Assembly: GCA_907165135.1 (NCBI GenBank)
Contig: OU015569.1
Location: 12,214,501-12,278,500, forward strand
Length of the DNA stretch: 64,000 nucleotides
From: Oikopleura dioica
Lineage: Eukaryota; Chordata; Appendicularia; Copelata; Oikopleuridae
Direction: 5' to 3'
The translations under genes and the position numbers were made by a program. The notes beneath the pieces are model-generated. The model had not been told where the DNA came from. It made no database searches and worked only from the letters and a program-made list of their open reading frames with translations. This document shows positions 45,850 through 56,185 of the stretch, piece after piece; positions within the stretch are counted from its first letter, which is position 1; each line of letters starts with the position of its first letter.

Positions 45850-46515
45850 ATGGCATCTTGATCCGGAGGTCTTAATTTTATTGTTCACGCTTGAATTCCG
45901 AAAACTCCGGCTTTGGAAGGCAATCGCCTGTATCAGCGAGCTGAATTTATTCGTATCTCAAATATTCTTTTCTTCCCAAACAGTAACCTAACCGGTAAGG
46001 CTTTACTACCCCCCACTTCTAAGAAAAATGATAACCCTACGGGCCGTAGGCTACGGCATATTCCAACATTCACCTCCTTCGGATGCTTTTCCGGATCAGT
46101 ATTCAGAAGTAAGCGCAGTGACCTTAGTGTTACTTCAAAGATGAATCTATCATTTGTCTGGCTCCAGGAAGAGACGATAAAAGACCGTTGCGTCCTTAAC
46201 GATCCTTAAATGTTCTGATCAGAATCGATTTCTAATGCGCGCTCCAATCCGGTGTCAAGAAGTACAGTTTTTCTGCCTTTGTTTCTGTTGCTCATACACT
46301 GCTATCAAAGCCAGGCTGGTCTTAATATCAATACCGACGAAGTTCGTGTGCAAACAGAATGTCACTTTTCGCTACATGCGCAAACATGATGAGAGTCCTT
46401 TGCTCGAGAACAGAGTCTTAAACTTGTGCACACGAGAGAAATGACAAAGGTACATAGCTTCTTTACCAAATCTCAATAAATCAAACTCGATAAAGAATTC
46501 CTAAAATATAAATTT
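45850..46515. other. Gene-free; dispersed repeat fragment
   Basis: A ~40-bp segment at 46278-46318 (TTTCTGTTGCTCATACACTG) recurs at 50046-50090 next to MITE and Rab duplicate sequence. Otherwise nothing recognised. Confidence 0.4.
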
Positions 46516-46519
46516 AACG

Positions 46520-46750
46520 AGCTCGACAACCTGATAAAAAACCTGAGTCAGGCTCTGGAAAAGCTTAAATGAAAAACCGCGTAGCGGCTATTTTAAGAAC
46601 GAAGCCGCAAAGATAAACCATATTAATTTTCTTTAAACTCCTGCTGAAGCCGCTTTGCGGCTCCGTTTTTAAAAAAGCCGCTACGCGGCTTTTCATTTTA
46701 GCTCTTTCAGAGCCTGACTCAGGTTTTCTACTCACGTTGCCGAGCTCAGA
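46520..46750. mobile_element. hAT-like MITE, long form
   Basis: ACGAGCTCGACAACCTG to GTTGCCGAGCTCAG with GAAAAACCGCGTAGCGGC and GCCGCTACGCGGCTTTTC arms. Flanking 8-mers are only partly alike. Immediately 5' of the cytochrome b561 gene. Confidence 0.8.
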
Positions 46751-46826
46751 TAAGGGTGTCACTATAATAATGCCAGGTTTTAAAATGTTAGTAGATTCTT
46801 GATTTTTGTTAAAGGAACTTTACTAG

Positions 46827-48086
46827 GCAGAATTCTGCTTCGGAAACATTCTATTCGGGACATTCGGTCTCGTCCTGACGACATGTGGCGTCGCACTTAT
46901 GTGGGAATACATGGAAGACTGGGCGGGCGGAATTGAAGGCGGCTTCGACAATCCTGGCTCGAGTGAATATGGCAACTTTCACGTTTTATTTATGCTTTTT
47001 GCCTTTTTCCTTCCCTTTGCCATCGGAGCGGCTTCATTCAGGTTTTTGAAATTAACAACACTGACCCCTAAATTCGAGTTTATCCGATCATCGCTGACCA
47101 GACGCGCGGGCAATGACGACCTCTAACATTTACTCTAGGCTTTTTACGTTTGTTGACCGCTCGATTGCCAAGATTTTTCACGCTGTCTTCAATACAATCG
47201 GCTTGGGCGGAGCTATCGCTGGATTTTATGAAGGTTTTAGATCGAAATTTATTAAAAAAAAGTGCAAAAAAATAGCTTGATGGAAATATTCGACAGTGCT
47301 AAAAATGTCGCGAATGTCACGAATTTTACGACTGTCACGAATGTCACGATTTTGCTGAAAATGTCACGAATGCTATGAAAACTCGTTTCATTTTCGTGAC
47401 ATTTTCAGCAAAATCGTGACATTCGTGACATTCGTGACATTTTCAGTACTGACGGAAATATTCGCCATCAACAACGACTACTGTAGCTTATCGAAAAAAA
47501 TAAAAGATTCGATTTTCGAGCTCTGATGAAAGATTGAATACGACACGATCGAGATCAATGGCTACGACCATTTCAACTCCGCGCATACTTACATGGGCTT
47601 GCTCACTCTTGCCCTGTACCTTTTCCAGTGGATTTCGGGACTCGTTCTCTTCGCCATCTGTATCCCGTTCAAGGTAAATATTGATCGACATTTTGCAACA
47701 TTGGCAAAATACGTTTTTTAAGGGAACTGTAATGAGCGCCATCAAGAAGGGCTGGCTGCCGATTCACCGGCTCATTGGCCAGGCGCTCTTTTTGTTCTTG
47801 AGCGTGACGATCGTTTTGGGAATGATGATGAAGTTCGTCTACACTGGATTCATGGCCGACCCCGACCAGTTCCGACTCTCGAACATTGTCATGTCCTACT
47901 TCGTCGTCGGCGTTTGCACTTACGGAACTTATCTCATCACGTAGGCAACAAAAATAGGCATCAATTAACCGAATTCTTAGCGGTATTTTCCAACGAAAAG
48001 AAAAAAGCCAAGCTTCAACAGCTTCTTCGGCCGCTTATGTGGAAACAAACGATGCTTTTTCGCCGGATACAACAGTGAAGATCTAA
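46827..48086 (+). CDS. Cytochrome b561 family protein, first exon not found
   Basis: Transmembrane ascorbate-dependent electron carrier or ferric reductase. Exons 46827-47041, 47139-47232, 47533-47673, 47723-47940, 47981-48086 (TAA), frame-consistent. Five or six membrane helices, with one candidate heme His per helix: FHVLFMLFAFFLP, KIFHAVFNTIGLGG, SAHTYMGLLTLALYLFQW, PIHRLIGQALFLF. This four-His arrangement defines the family. First helix NILFGTFGLVLTTCGVALMW. The tail TGIFQRKEKSQASTASSAAY is cytoplasmic. Intron 2 (47233-47532) is GG-AG: the only junction keeping both exons in phase. The initiator Met exon is upstream of a MITE and unassigned. Confidence 0.82.
47285..47455. repeat. GTCACGAATG palindromic word array in a GG-AG intron
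   Basis: GAATGTCACGAATTTTACG ... ATTTTGCTGAAAATGTCACG on the left is inverted as CGTGACATTTTCAGCAAAAT ... CGTGACATTCGTGACATT on the right; ~170 bp, lying within CYB561-like intron 2. Confidence 0.75.
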
Positions 48087-48609
48087 TTGTTTTGTTTCTA
48101 AACTTGCAACATTCAAATAAACTAATGAACATTGATAATGGATCTTGATTATATATTGCTGATTTGAACCAGCAGATCATATGAAAGAGAGGGAAAACAA
48201 TTAACGAAAATTGATTTTGATAATTTCAAAAAAAAATTTGCGGGCCCGGAAATCGTCAAAAAACTTCTTGATTATTTGTGTGGAGCTCGTTGAGACCAGT
48301 TGAACGATATAAAAAGTCCTGAAAATTCTAAGATTTTCTGCCGAAAAAGTGATAAGAAGGGAGCAAGTAATAGGCTTGAGCCAGTACAATCGAGTACCAC
48401 TGGACGCCATTCACATTTCGCAAGGATTAGACTCGCAGAAATTAGTAGATTACATGCAACTTGTCAAAGAAGGAAAGCTTGATGGAGAAGGACTACTGTA
48501 GTAGACTGTAACAGTCGTAATTTCTTCGACGTTTTCTTGCTCAATATTCAAAAAAGGTGTGATCGGCAAAACTCAATGAAATTTTGCTTAGAATGAGATT
48601 GAGTCCGTC

Positions 48610-49348
48610 CGTTATTTCGTTCTTCCAATCGGCAGCAGCTCTTCTCAAAACATCACAAATCGAAAAAGAGCGTCTCCAAGGCTGTATTCTCGGCTTGTGA
48701 AAGACAGACGCGTTTTACTCTGACCTTGGCCTCGTATACGCTGATGAGCCTTCCGTGATTATCGATGAAATAGGCAACCCAAAGTTCTCCCCATACAAAG
48801 CAATTGATGAGTCGGGAATATATGTTTTTGAGAAGAAGCTTGAGAACCGAAAGTGCCTGATGGCTTTACCAGTAGCTCCTGTTCAACCTGAAAAAGTCTC
48901 GATGAAAAGTTTCGAAGCACTTGTTACGGAAATCAACAGAATCTGCAAGACATTTCGGAAAACAGATGGGAACTTGAACTTCAAGGGAATACACGAACAA
49001 GAGATTCTTAAAAATCTCTATAATTTTGACGGCCCCACGATGGAAAGTGTCAAGTTCTCCCGAGGTCCCTACGGAGAGTTCAAGCACTCGTATGTTGAGC
49101 AAAAGCGACCGCAGATGCTGTTGATACTTGGAAGGCATTCGACCTTTGGTAAAAGGAATATTTTCTCGAGAAATTGGAAGACGCGAAAATTTACGTGAAG
49201 CTTGGCGAGAGCGGTGTCTTTGAAGGACCCGAGGAGCGCGAATTATGGAAAGATGCGCAGGAAAACAAATTACCGGAAAAACTTACGACGATTTTCGATT
49301 TCCTGAGCATGTCATGGCCAGGCCGGGACATGTTCAGGTAGAAATGAG
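48610..49348 (+). pseudogene. Unrecognised ORF, probably interrupted
   Basis: A long frame from about 48755 (EIGNPKFSPYKAIDESGIY, FEALVTEINRICKTFRKTDG) loses coherence near 49100, after which coding-like text continues in another frame: AVDTWKAFDLW, then LEDAKIYVKLGESGVFEGPE and KLTTIFDFLSMSWPGRDMFR-stop. No splice pair reconciles the frames cleanly, so a frameshift or missing intron is likely. Upstream text at 48385-48500 (VPLDAIHISQGLDSQKLVDY) may belong to it. I do not recognise the family. Confidence 0.3.
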
Positions 49349-49564
49349 CAAAATCTTCGATCTGTTTCATACTTCCATCATTTACGCCGACGGCTGCCGC
49401 AGCCGCCCCCGCGCGAAACAAAATCAAGCCAAAAGCCAAAGATAACAAATTCGAGCGCAGTTGCAATCGAGGAGCCTTGAAATTTATTCCGTAGAGAAGT
49501 TTGAAGCTGTTCTACTGTTCCATTTATTTATATTATATTCACAATTTTTATATTTTTCGAAGAA

Positions 49565-49860
49565 GTTCGCTTTAGTAATTTTTACCTGGAGAAAGGTGCT
49601 CTCGACGTTGATTCCTTCCTGCGCCGAAGTTTCAAAATACTTGATTCTGTTTTGATCTGCGAAGCGCTGAGCTCTCAGCTTTGAAACCGCTCTTCGGTCC
49701 TCACAGTCGCATTTGGCCGCGACTAGGGCGGCAGTGATGTCTTCCGGCGCGTGCGTTTGGATACTTTCCAGCCAGTAGGAAACGTTTTCGAAGCTCTTTC
49801 AACTCTTTTCGCTCGTCATGTCGAAAACTAACATTATTCCATTCGAACCTCTAAAAATAT
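49565..49860 (-). pseudogene. Duplicated Rab exon fragment
   Basis: Nearly identical to exon 3 of the Rab gene at 54779-55034, including part of the flanking intron, but with a ~10-bp insertion (the CTTTTCAACTCTTTTC stretch near 49797-49812) that breaks the frame. Exons 1, 2 and 4 are absent, and a MITE end follows at 50010. A recent segmental copy. Confidence 0.8.
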
Positions 49861-50162
49861 GAAATCATTGTTAATCTTACTCAGTTATGCTCGCGCCTAT
49901 TAGTTTTCTCCTAGAGTTAATCCAGCAACGCCCTTATTTCATCTCTTCGGAGAAAATTTAAATCTTTATCTTGCTATTTCTTATCAAAGCTTGGTACTTG
50001 CTTGAAACTAGGCTCGGCTACCTGAGTAGAAAACCTGAGTCAGGCTCTTTGTTTCTGTTGCTCATACACTGCTCTCAAAGCCAGGCTGAAAAACTTTTTA
50101 ATCAGACATTATTTTCTATTAATTTTAATTAATTTGTTCTTATTTAGATAACTGAAATCGGG

Positions 50163-51535
50163 ATGGAAAAAGAGAAGAAAAAGAAGCGGCGAACGGTCAA
50201 GCAAGTGCGGATCGACCGCCTCAACAGACGTGGTCCGGGTGGACTCTTCGACCGTAAGTACAGACCTTGTTTAGCCATTTATGATCTCATTCTTCTTCAG
50301 AACCGAATACTGACGATTCGATGATGGATCAAACTGGAGACAGCCGCTGGAGCGATCTGTCTTCGGGCACACTCCCAGAGCCCTCCAGTGGTCAAAGTCA
50401 GGGATTTAAAAAGGTAAGGGAAAATTTGAGAGGATCGATTTGGGAGATCATTGTTCATTATTACTTACTTTAATGTCCTGAAGGAAGTTGTCGACCTGGT
50501 CGAAGATGATCTTGACAAGCTCATCTCCTTTGACAACAACGCTATCATTGCTAGCTAGCACTTCCATTGCATTTTCGTAAGCGTTTTGGAAGTCATCGAA
50601 TCGGCTTAAAATACACACGCACTTGAACAGCAACAAAATAACAAAATCTCATTCATTCATTCTTTTCAGGACCTTCAGATCGACGAGATAGTAGCAATAG
50701 AGAAGAATCCAGAAGATGAAGAGGAAAATCTAGAAAAAGGACTTTTCGCTCGCTTCCTCGGTAGATAGAGAGTTTGTTCTACGGCTTACTAACTCTTTTA
50801 AGTTTTCATAACACAAGTTGTTATCATCGTTGGCTTTCCAATTTTCATTTGGAGCTGCTTCAAAATCGTGCAAGAGTACGAACGAGCAGTCATTTTCCGC
50901 TTGGGTCAACTCAAACAGCGTAAAGCAGTTGGACCAGGCATTATCTGGATCAACTTCTTCACCGACACTTTAATCAAGGTACGATTTAGAAAAGAACAGG
51001 TTATCAATTGACTGTATTTTAGATCGACGGAAGAACAGTTTGCTTTGAAATCCCAAGCCAAGAGATTCTGACCAAGGATTCAGTCACTATCCGTGTCGAT
51101 GCGGTCGTTTATTACCGAAAAGTTGAGCCAACCAGGTCCGTCTGCGAAGTGGAGAATTCTGATCATTCTACTGTAAGTTCCTCAAACTTGGAAAAAATGA
51201 TAATCAAAATTGTCAGAGACTTCTGGCACAAGTAACTCTCCTAAACACCTTGCGCACTCGAACATTGACAGAAGTTCTTTCTGAGGGAGAGTCAATCAGC
51301 GACGAAATCCAGCAAGCTCTTACCAGTGCTACAGATCCATGGGGAATTTGCGTTGAACGCGTCGAGCTCAAAGATGTTGTTCTTCCGGCACAAGTAAGAG
51401 GACTTTCCAAAAGCAACATTTGTAATAGGCTCTTTTCAAAATTATATTCAGATGCAACGTGCGATGGCCGCAGATGCTGAAGCGACTCGGGAGGCAAAGG
51501 CCAAGATCATCCAGTTAACCATTCATTCCCGTTAA
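50163..51535 (+). CDS. Stomatin-family (SPFH) membrane protein, 288 aa
   Basis: Forms oligomeric scaffolds on the inner face of membranes and regulates ion channels. Seven GT-AG exons: 50163-50253, 50301-50413, 50670-50760, 50818-50978, 51023-51172, 51217-51393, 51452-51535. Basic N-terminus MEKEKKKKRRTVKQVRIDRL, acidic linker, hydrophobic hairpin VVIIVGFPIFIWSCFKIV, then the band-7 domain: EYERAVIFRLGQ, GPGIIWINFFTDTLIKIDGR, DSVTIRVDAVVYYRK, LAQVTLLNTLRTRTLTEVLS, WGICVERVELKDVVLPAQ, MQRAMAADAEATREAKAKII. It stops ten residues later, without the usual C-terminal helix and tail of stomatin (about 60 residues short), so the last exon may be truncated or a further exon missed. Intron 2 holds an antisense ORF. 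Confidence 0.92.
50448..50628 (-). CDS. Antisense exon-like ORF within stomatin intron 2
   Basis: Reads FDDFQNAYENAMEVLASNDS, VVVKGDELVKIIFDQVDNFL, QDIKVSNNEQ-stop after a possible acceptor TTTTAAG. Coding-like composition, no stop for 60 codons, but no partner exons were found. Possibly a nested gene remnant. Confidence 0.3.
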
Positions 51536-51807
51536 CCCTCGCCTTGCTCACTTTCTCACTAATTCCAAGCTGTAATAAAAAAATATCAAGCCACGATGCA
51601 ATTAGTTTTATGGAAAAATGCATCAGTTAAGCAAAAATTTCAGAGCACTTTTTTGATAAAAAAAAATAGATATAATTGCTTTTTTATAATTTACAAGCAG
51701 CTTTGACAGCTAGTTCCTTTGACCTAACAGTACCGAAAATGATGAAAGCTGGACAATGATGATTATCCCAATCTGCTCAGATTTTATCATTTCCGGGAGA
51801 TATAAGG

Positions 51808-51955
51808 ATTGGCAACCTGTGTAGAAAACCTGAGTCAGGTTCTGAAGAACTTAAATCTAAAACTGCGGCTTCGTTTAAAAAAAGCCCCTACGTGGCTTTT
51901 CATCGAAACTCTTCAGAACCTGACTCAGGTTTTCTTCACTGGTTGCCGAACCCAG
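51808..51955. mobile_element. hAT-like MITE copy
   Basis: ATTGGCAACCTGTGTAGAAA and inverted TTCACTGGTTGCCGAACCCAG ends with GCCCCTACGTGGC core; 148 bp. TSD not evident. Confidence 0.75.
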
Positions 51956-52094
51956 GAGAGCAAGAAAAAACAGCTCGTTTCTGTTTTTGGAAATCTCCTT
52001 CGGTAGCATTCGAGCGCTCTTTAAAACGTCAGGCTCTTTTCAACCGAAAAGTCACTTTATTTTTTTCCAGCTAGAGAATTAGAGAACTCGAAAA

Positions 52095-52522
52095 ATGCAA
52101 AATCAACAAGTAGAACTGGACGAAGAAGAGCTACGGCGCCGCTCGCAAATGAGCATCGACTTGGAAGCGACTCTCAATCGAGCGAGAAATGGGCAAAAAC
52201 GGTTTAAAAATTTTCGTAGAGACGTTTTCAGTTTCAATTCAAAGCCGTTTGAAAAAGAGGAGTGCATCCAAACGCGACTCCGCCGGACATCCGAAAGATC
52301 CCCAGAGCAGTGGTCTTGTGCGCTTCTGTTTACGCGATTCTGACGCTAGTAGCGATAGCGATTATTCTCGGAGGTAGGCGCGTATTCCAGCTCGACCCGT
52401 CGCTCCTCGAAATGAAAGGAGATCGTAAAATAACGCGTGATTTTAGTAACGTTGACGAAGAAGGAATAAAAATGATCGCAAGAGCTACTGATTCGTTGAC
52501 AAGATCAATCTGGTCGAAATAA
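52095..52522 (+). CDS. Small single-pass membrane protein, 123 aa
   Basis: Exons 52095-52201 and 52258-52522, GT-AG, frame-consistent. Acidic N-terminus (MQNQQVELDEEELRRRSQMS), TPPDIRKIPRAVV, one helix VVLCASVYAILTLVAIAIIL, then a soluble tail (VFQLDPSLLEMKGDRKITRD ... SLTRSIWSK). TPPxIxxxP before the helix recalls TMEM230, but the second helix of that family is absent, so no assignment. Head-to-tail convergent with the minus-strand gene ending at 52623. Confidence 0.65.
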
Positions 52523-52622
52523 ATTCAATTATTGAAGAGTTTAACCCTGACTCAGGTTTCTGAAACCAGCGAATTCTTGAAGTGATAACATAGACGCTCG
52601 GGGCTTAAATTATTGTTGAAAT

Positions 52623-53261
52623 TTAGACATTGCTGTATTTGTATTTGACAGTTTCAAGAAAATTAAACATGTTGACATCGTAGACGGAATCTGCGGAGTG
52701 ATGTCTCTTTTGATTTTTAAATGTTTCTGGAAAAAGAAAAAATATTTTGTTGATTGAAAAAATGTCCTATGAATGCGCCGGCGAGAAACGGGATCTTCGA
52801 CGAATTCCTCGTAGTATTCTTGAGCGCTCGATTTCGAATTCGGGCAGCAGTGGGGGCAATAGAAGCGGAACAGATATTTGAAGTAGCCGCTGAAGTCGAA
52901 GACCAAGTATGCCAGCGACATCAGCAGCACAAACCCCTAGAAAAACGTTGAGAATCAAAATCGGTAAGAAAAAATAGGGGAGTCACTTTCTTTACTCCGT
53001 AAGAAAATTCAGTACTAAAATTCGGTTCGACAATATTTCCTCCTGTTAGTCCGTTTCTTTCAATTTTACCGGTAAAAGAATGAAGATCGCCATCCGCACT
53101 TTGTCCTGCGTTTGCATCGAGTTATCATTGTGAATGACTGTAATTGCAATAAAAAAGAATCGTGAATTTAAACTCCCTCTACCTGGAATCAAGCCAGAAA
53201 TGTTCGTCTCCGTCAAATAATTCTCTATTGCCTGATCAATGTAAATCTCATTTTCGTTCAT
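52623..53261 (-). CDS. Small membrane protein, 139 aa
   Basis: Exons 53261-53183, 53137-53070, 52936-52768, 52726-52623. Starts MNENEIYIDQAIENYLTETN, then QTQDKVRMAIFILLPGFVLL-MSLAYLVF (one membrane helix), FYCPHCCPNSKSSAQEYYEE (Cys cluster, possibly palmitoylated) and a charged tail ending ETVKYKYSNV. The last intron (52767-52727) is 41 bp and must be GG-AG to reach the coherent final frame; reading it as GA-AG would end the protein 2 residues later. Its first two exons are duplicated at 54078-54273. Family unknown. Confidence 0.65.
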
Positions 53262-53409
53262 TTTTCGATTTTTATCTTTTGAAAATGAAACTTTTTCACT
53301 TTCAAATTCCGTATAAATGCGCTTCAAACGACAGAATTGACCGCATTGCGGCTTTAAAGTTCACAAAAATCACTTTCTCTGACACAAGAGGTTTCCCGTG
53401 AGCAAAAGC

Positions 53410-54060
53410 TTTGTTGAGATTTATTACAAAAATCAATTCAAATTAGAGTCAGAGTCAAATCAAGTTTCAGTTTTTTCGGAAAAATTTGCAATACAATTGA
53501 GCGTTTAAATCGAAAATTACATTATGAAGCATTTTATTCTCGGAAAATAAATTTAAAACCTGCCCTTTTCGCGACGACCAACAGGTTTTATACCCAATAT
53601 GAAAATGACCAATAGAGGGAGACAAAACCACTCGAGCTAGTAATTGTGTTTATTTTATTTACCGAAGATGGACGCTAAGGAACTCCAAATTTAGGCAACA
53701 AATATGAGAAGGAAAGTCTACAAGAGATCGAGGATTTATGCAATTAGAATTGGTAACGGACAAATTATTCTATAATTTGGCTAGAATTATGGCAGTTATG
53801 GGCCTTATTCCCCTAAAGCCTAACCCAGGGGACCCCCTAGTAGGTACTCTCAGCCCTTAACCCTAATCCCTAACCGAGAATAAAGTTTGGTACCAGACCA
53901 ATTCTAGCTACATTATAGAAAAATTGATCAGTACCAATTCTAATTGCAACTTTTCTAGATCGAAAGTCCACTGAGTGGACTCCACTCAGTTGAAAGAGAA
54001 AATGAGATAGGAAAGACGATGATTTAAGGGTGTCTCTTTTTAATTCGAAAATAGCGCCCT
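53410..54060. other. Spacer between duplicated units
   Basis: AT-rich, no ORF. Contains a CCTAACCC/CCCTAA-rich patch (53815-53880). Confidence 0.45.
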
Positions 54061-54077
54061 CTTTCAGTGAACTTTAC

Positions 54078-54273
54078 CGGTAAAAGAATGAAGATTGCCA
54101 TTCGCACTTTGTCCTGCGTTTGCATCGTGTTATCATTGTGAATGACTGTAATTTCAATCATCAGCAAACATCAATTAAAGCTGGGATCTTCTACCTGGGA
54201 TCCGCCCGGAAATGTTCGTCTCGACCAAGTAATTCTCTATCGCCTGGTCGATATAAAACTCGTTTTCGTCCAT
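54078..54273 (-). pseudogene. Partial duplicate of the 139-aa membrane protein gene
   Basis: Two exons, 54273-54195 (MDENEFYIDQAIENYLVETN) and 54145-54078 (VIHNDTMQTQDKVRMAIFIL), with identical lengths and splice sites to the gene at 53.1-53.3 kb, but no matching third or fourth exon in the 500 bp downstream. The flanking 5' DNA is also duplicated (AAAGCTTTGT...GATTTATTACA). Confidence 0.75.
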
Positions 54274-54615
54274 CGTTTTTGATTTCAATTTAAAATTGGC
54301 AAAAGCCGTTTTTACTTTTCCGAATTAATGCGCTTCGAAAGACAGTATTGACCGCATTTTTGGTTTGAAACACTTTTTTGCGAGGAACAATGGCTCCTGA
54401 TTTTCTCTCTGCATCTTCTCGCCTGTAAAAGCTTTGTCGTGATTTATTACAGAAGATCAATTCAAATTAGCTTCAACAGGTCCAGTAGCTCAGAGCTTCT
54501 GATTAATAATTTTTATAGGAAAGAATCAAAAAAGGCAGCAAATACGAAAAAGAAGGTCGAAAACAAATATATTTTTGAAAAGATAAAATTGGTAAAAATA
54601 TCTAGCAGCTGGAGT

Positions 54616-55773
54616 CTAGCAACATCTTCGTGTCCTCGGCGGGACAACAGGTCGTTGAAGATCCAGGACTACGTTTTCGCCTTCTGACTTTTCCAATTCC
54701 AGCGTGTCCTTTTTCAGAATATCTTTCGCAAGCTAAAAATTGAGATTCAAGAAAGAAGTTAGCTTAAGTAATTTTTACCTCGAGAAAAGTGCTTTCGACG
54801 TTGATTCCTTCCTGCGCAGAAGTTTCAAAATACTTGATTCTGTTTTGATCTGCGAAGCGCTGTGCTCGCAGCTTTGAAACCGCTCTTCGGTCCTCACAGT
54901 CGCATTTGGCCGCGACGAGGGCGGCAGTGATGTCTTCCGGCGCGTGCGTTTGGATACTTTCCAGCCAGTAGGAAACGTTTTCGAAGCTCTTTTCGCTCGT
55001 CATGTCGAAAACTAACATTATTCCATTCGAACCTCTAAAAATATGAAATCATTGTTAAACTTACTCAGTTTTTCTCGCACCTACTATTAGTTTTCTCTTA
55101 GAGTTAATCCAGCGACACCCTTATTTTATGATAACATTCTACGCCTGGGCTCGGCAACCTGAGTAGAAAACCTGAGTCAGGCTTTGGAAGAGCTTAAATG
55201 AAGAGCCGCATGGCGGCTTTTTCAAACGAAGCCGCAAATCGGCTTCGCCAGGAATAAAGAGAAAATTTAAATGGTTTAATTGCGAAGCCGCTTCGGGGCT
55301 TCGATTTAAAAAAGCCGCTACGAGACTTCCAGAACCTGACTCAGGTTTTCTACTCAGGTTGCCGAGCCCAGGCGTAGAATGTTATCATAAAATAAGGGTG
55401 TCAGTTTGCTAACTCCGAAAAACCTCTCTGCGCGAGTGATGTCTAGAGTCTAGACTTTAGCGTCCCTTATTGAAAAGAAAAACCTGTAATAAGACTGCGT
55501 CATTGTCCTGAATCGCTCTGCCCCAGCCGTATCCCACACCTGAAGCTTTATTCTCTTCCCGTCAATCACCACTGTTTTTATTTTAAAGTCGATTCCGATC
55601 GTCGCAATCATGGAAGACTCAAATTTGTTATTCGAAGAGCGCAGCAGCAAAGATGTCTTCCCTGAAATCAAAATTAAAAAAACAGCAAAAAGCTTCGAAA
55701 AACCCGCTCCAGAGTCGCCGATAAGCAAAATTTTCAAGCTCAAATCGTGTTGTTCAGAATCTCTAAAGTCCAT
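54616..55773 (-). CDS. Rab-like GTPase with altered catalytic motifs, 206 aa
   Basis: Membrane-trafficking GTPase fold nearest to Rab8/10/13 by motif ([25 protein letters not shown]-like INVESTF). Exons 55773-55704, 55661-55484, 55034-54779, 54732-54616, GT-AG, frame-consistent. P-loop GDSGAGKTSLLL and switch I/effector [12 protein letters not shown] are intact. The switch II motif is WDTAGAERF where nearly all Rabs have WDTAGQERF, and the guanine-specificity motif NKxD is AKCD ([15 protein letters not shown]). The C-terminus ends RRCC, a double-cysteine prenylation site. The intron 55035-55483 contains a MITE within a larger palindrome. A fragment of exon 3 is duplicated at 49.6 kb. Confidence 0.88.
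55114..55402. mobile_element. MITE centred in an AAGGGTGTCA palindrome
   Basis: Outer arms GACACCCTTATTTTATGATA-ACATTCTACGC and its exact inverse enclose a 227-bp long-form CTGGGCTCGG element (55145-55371). Flanks are inverted, not directly repeated. Lies in the Rab gene intron 2. Confidence 0.8.
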
Positions 55774-55829
55774 TTTTGTGTTTTTGACGAGCGTTTTTTG
55801 AAATTGTCGCGTTTTTGGGCATCATTTTT

Positions 55830-56185
55830 TTAACGATCATGAATTATTTGAGATAAATGGAATAATTGAATCGACCAATTGCCAAAAGATCACCAAAAGT
55901 TTTATTTAAGGACCCCTTAATTTAAGGGGATAGACCCCTAATAGCGAATTTGATTTTCTCCTTTTAACGAAGTGACCCCCCTAATTCTTCTCTCGAAGCG
56001 AAATTTGGGTTTTCTGATAAATTTTTCTTTATAAAAGTTGAAGTTTAAAATTTAAGGAAAATTTGAAACTGGCTGGACTCGTGATGATGAATGATCTATT
56101 AGAATCATCAGACTGGCATCCGTAAAATGCTTCAGTAGTGGCCATGGGAAGCGTTACGGCTGAGGACTCCAGTTGATAGAGGCTC
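55830..56185. other. Intergenic, no gene
   Basis: Short palindrome CCCTTAATTTAAGGGG near 55914. No ORF supported; missing 5' exons of the LDLa/TSP1 gene may lie here. Confidence 0.4.

Noticed and set aside
52258-52522. TMEM230 assignment for the 123-aa protein
   Set aside because: TPPxI before the helix is similar, but the second helix and the conserved tail of TMEM230 are absent.
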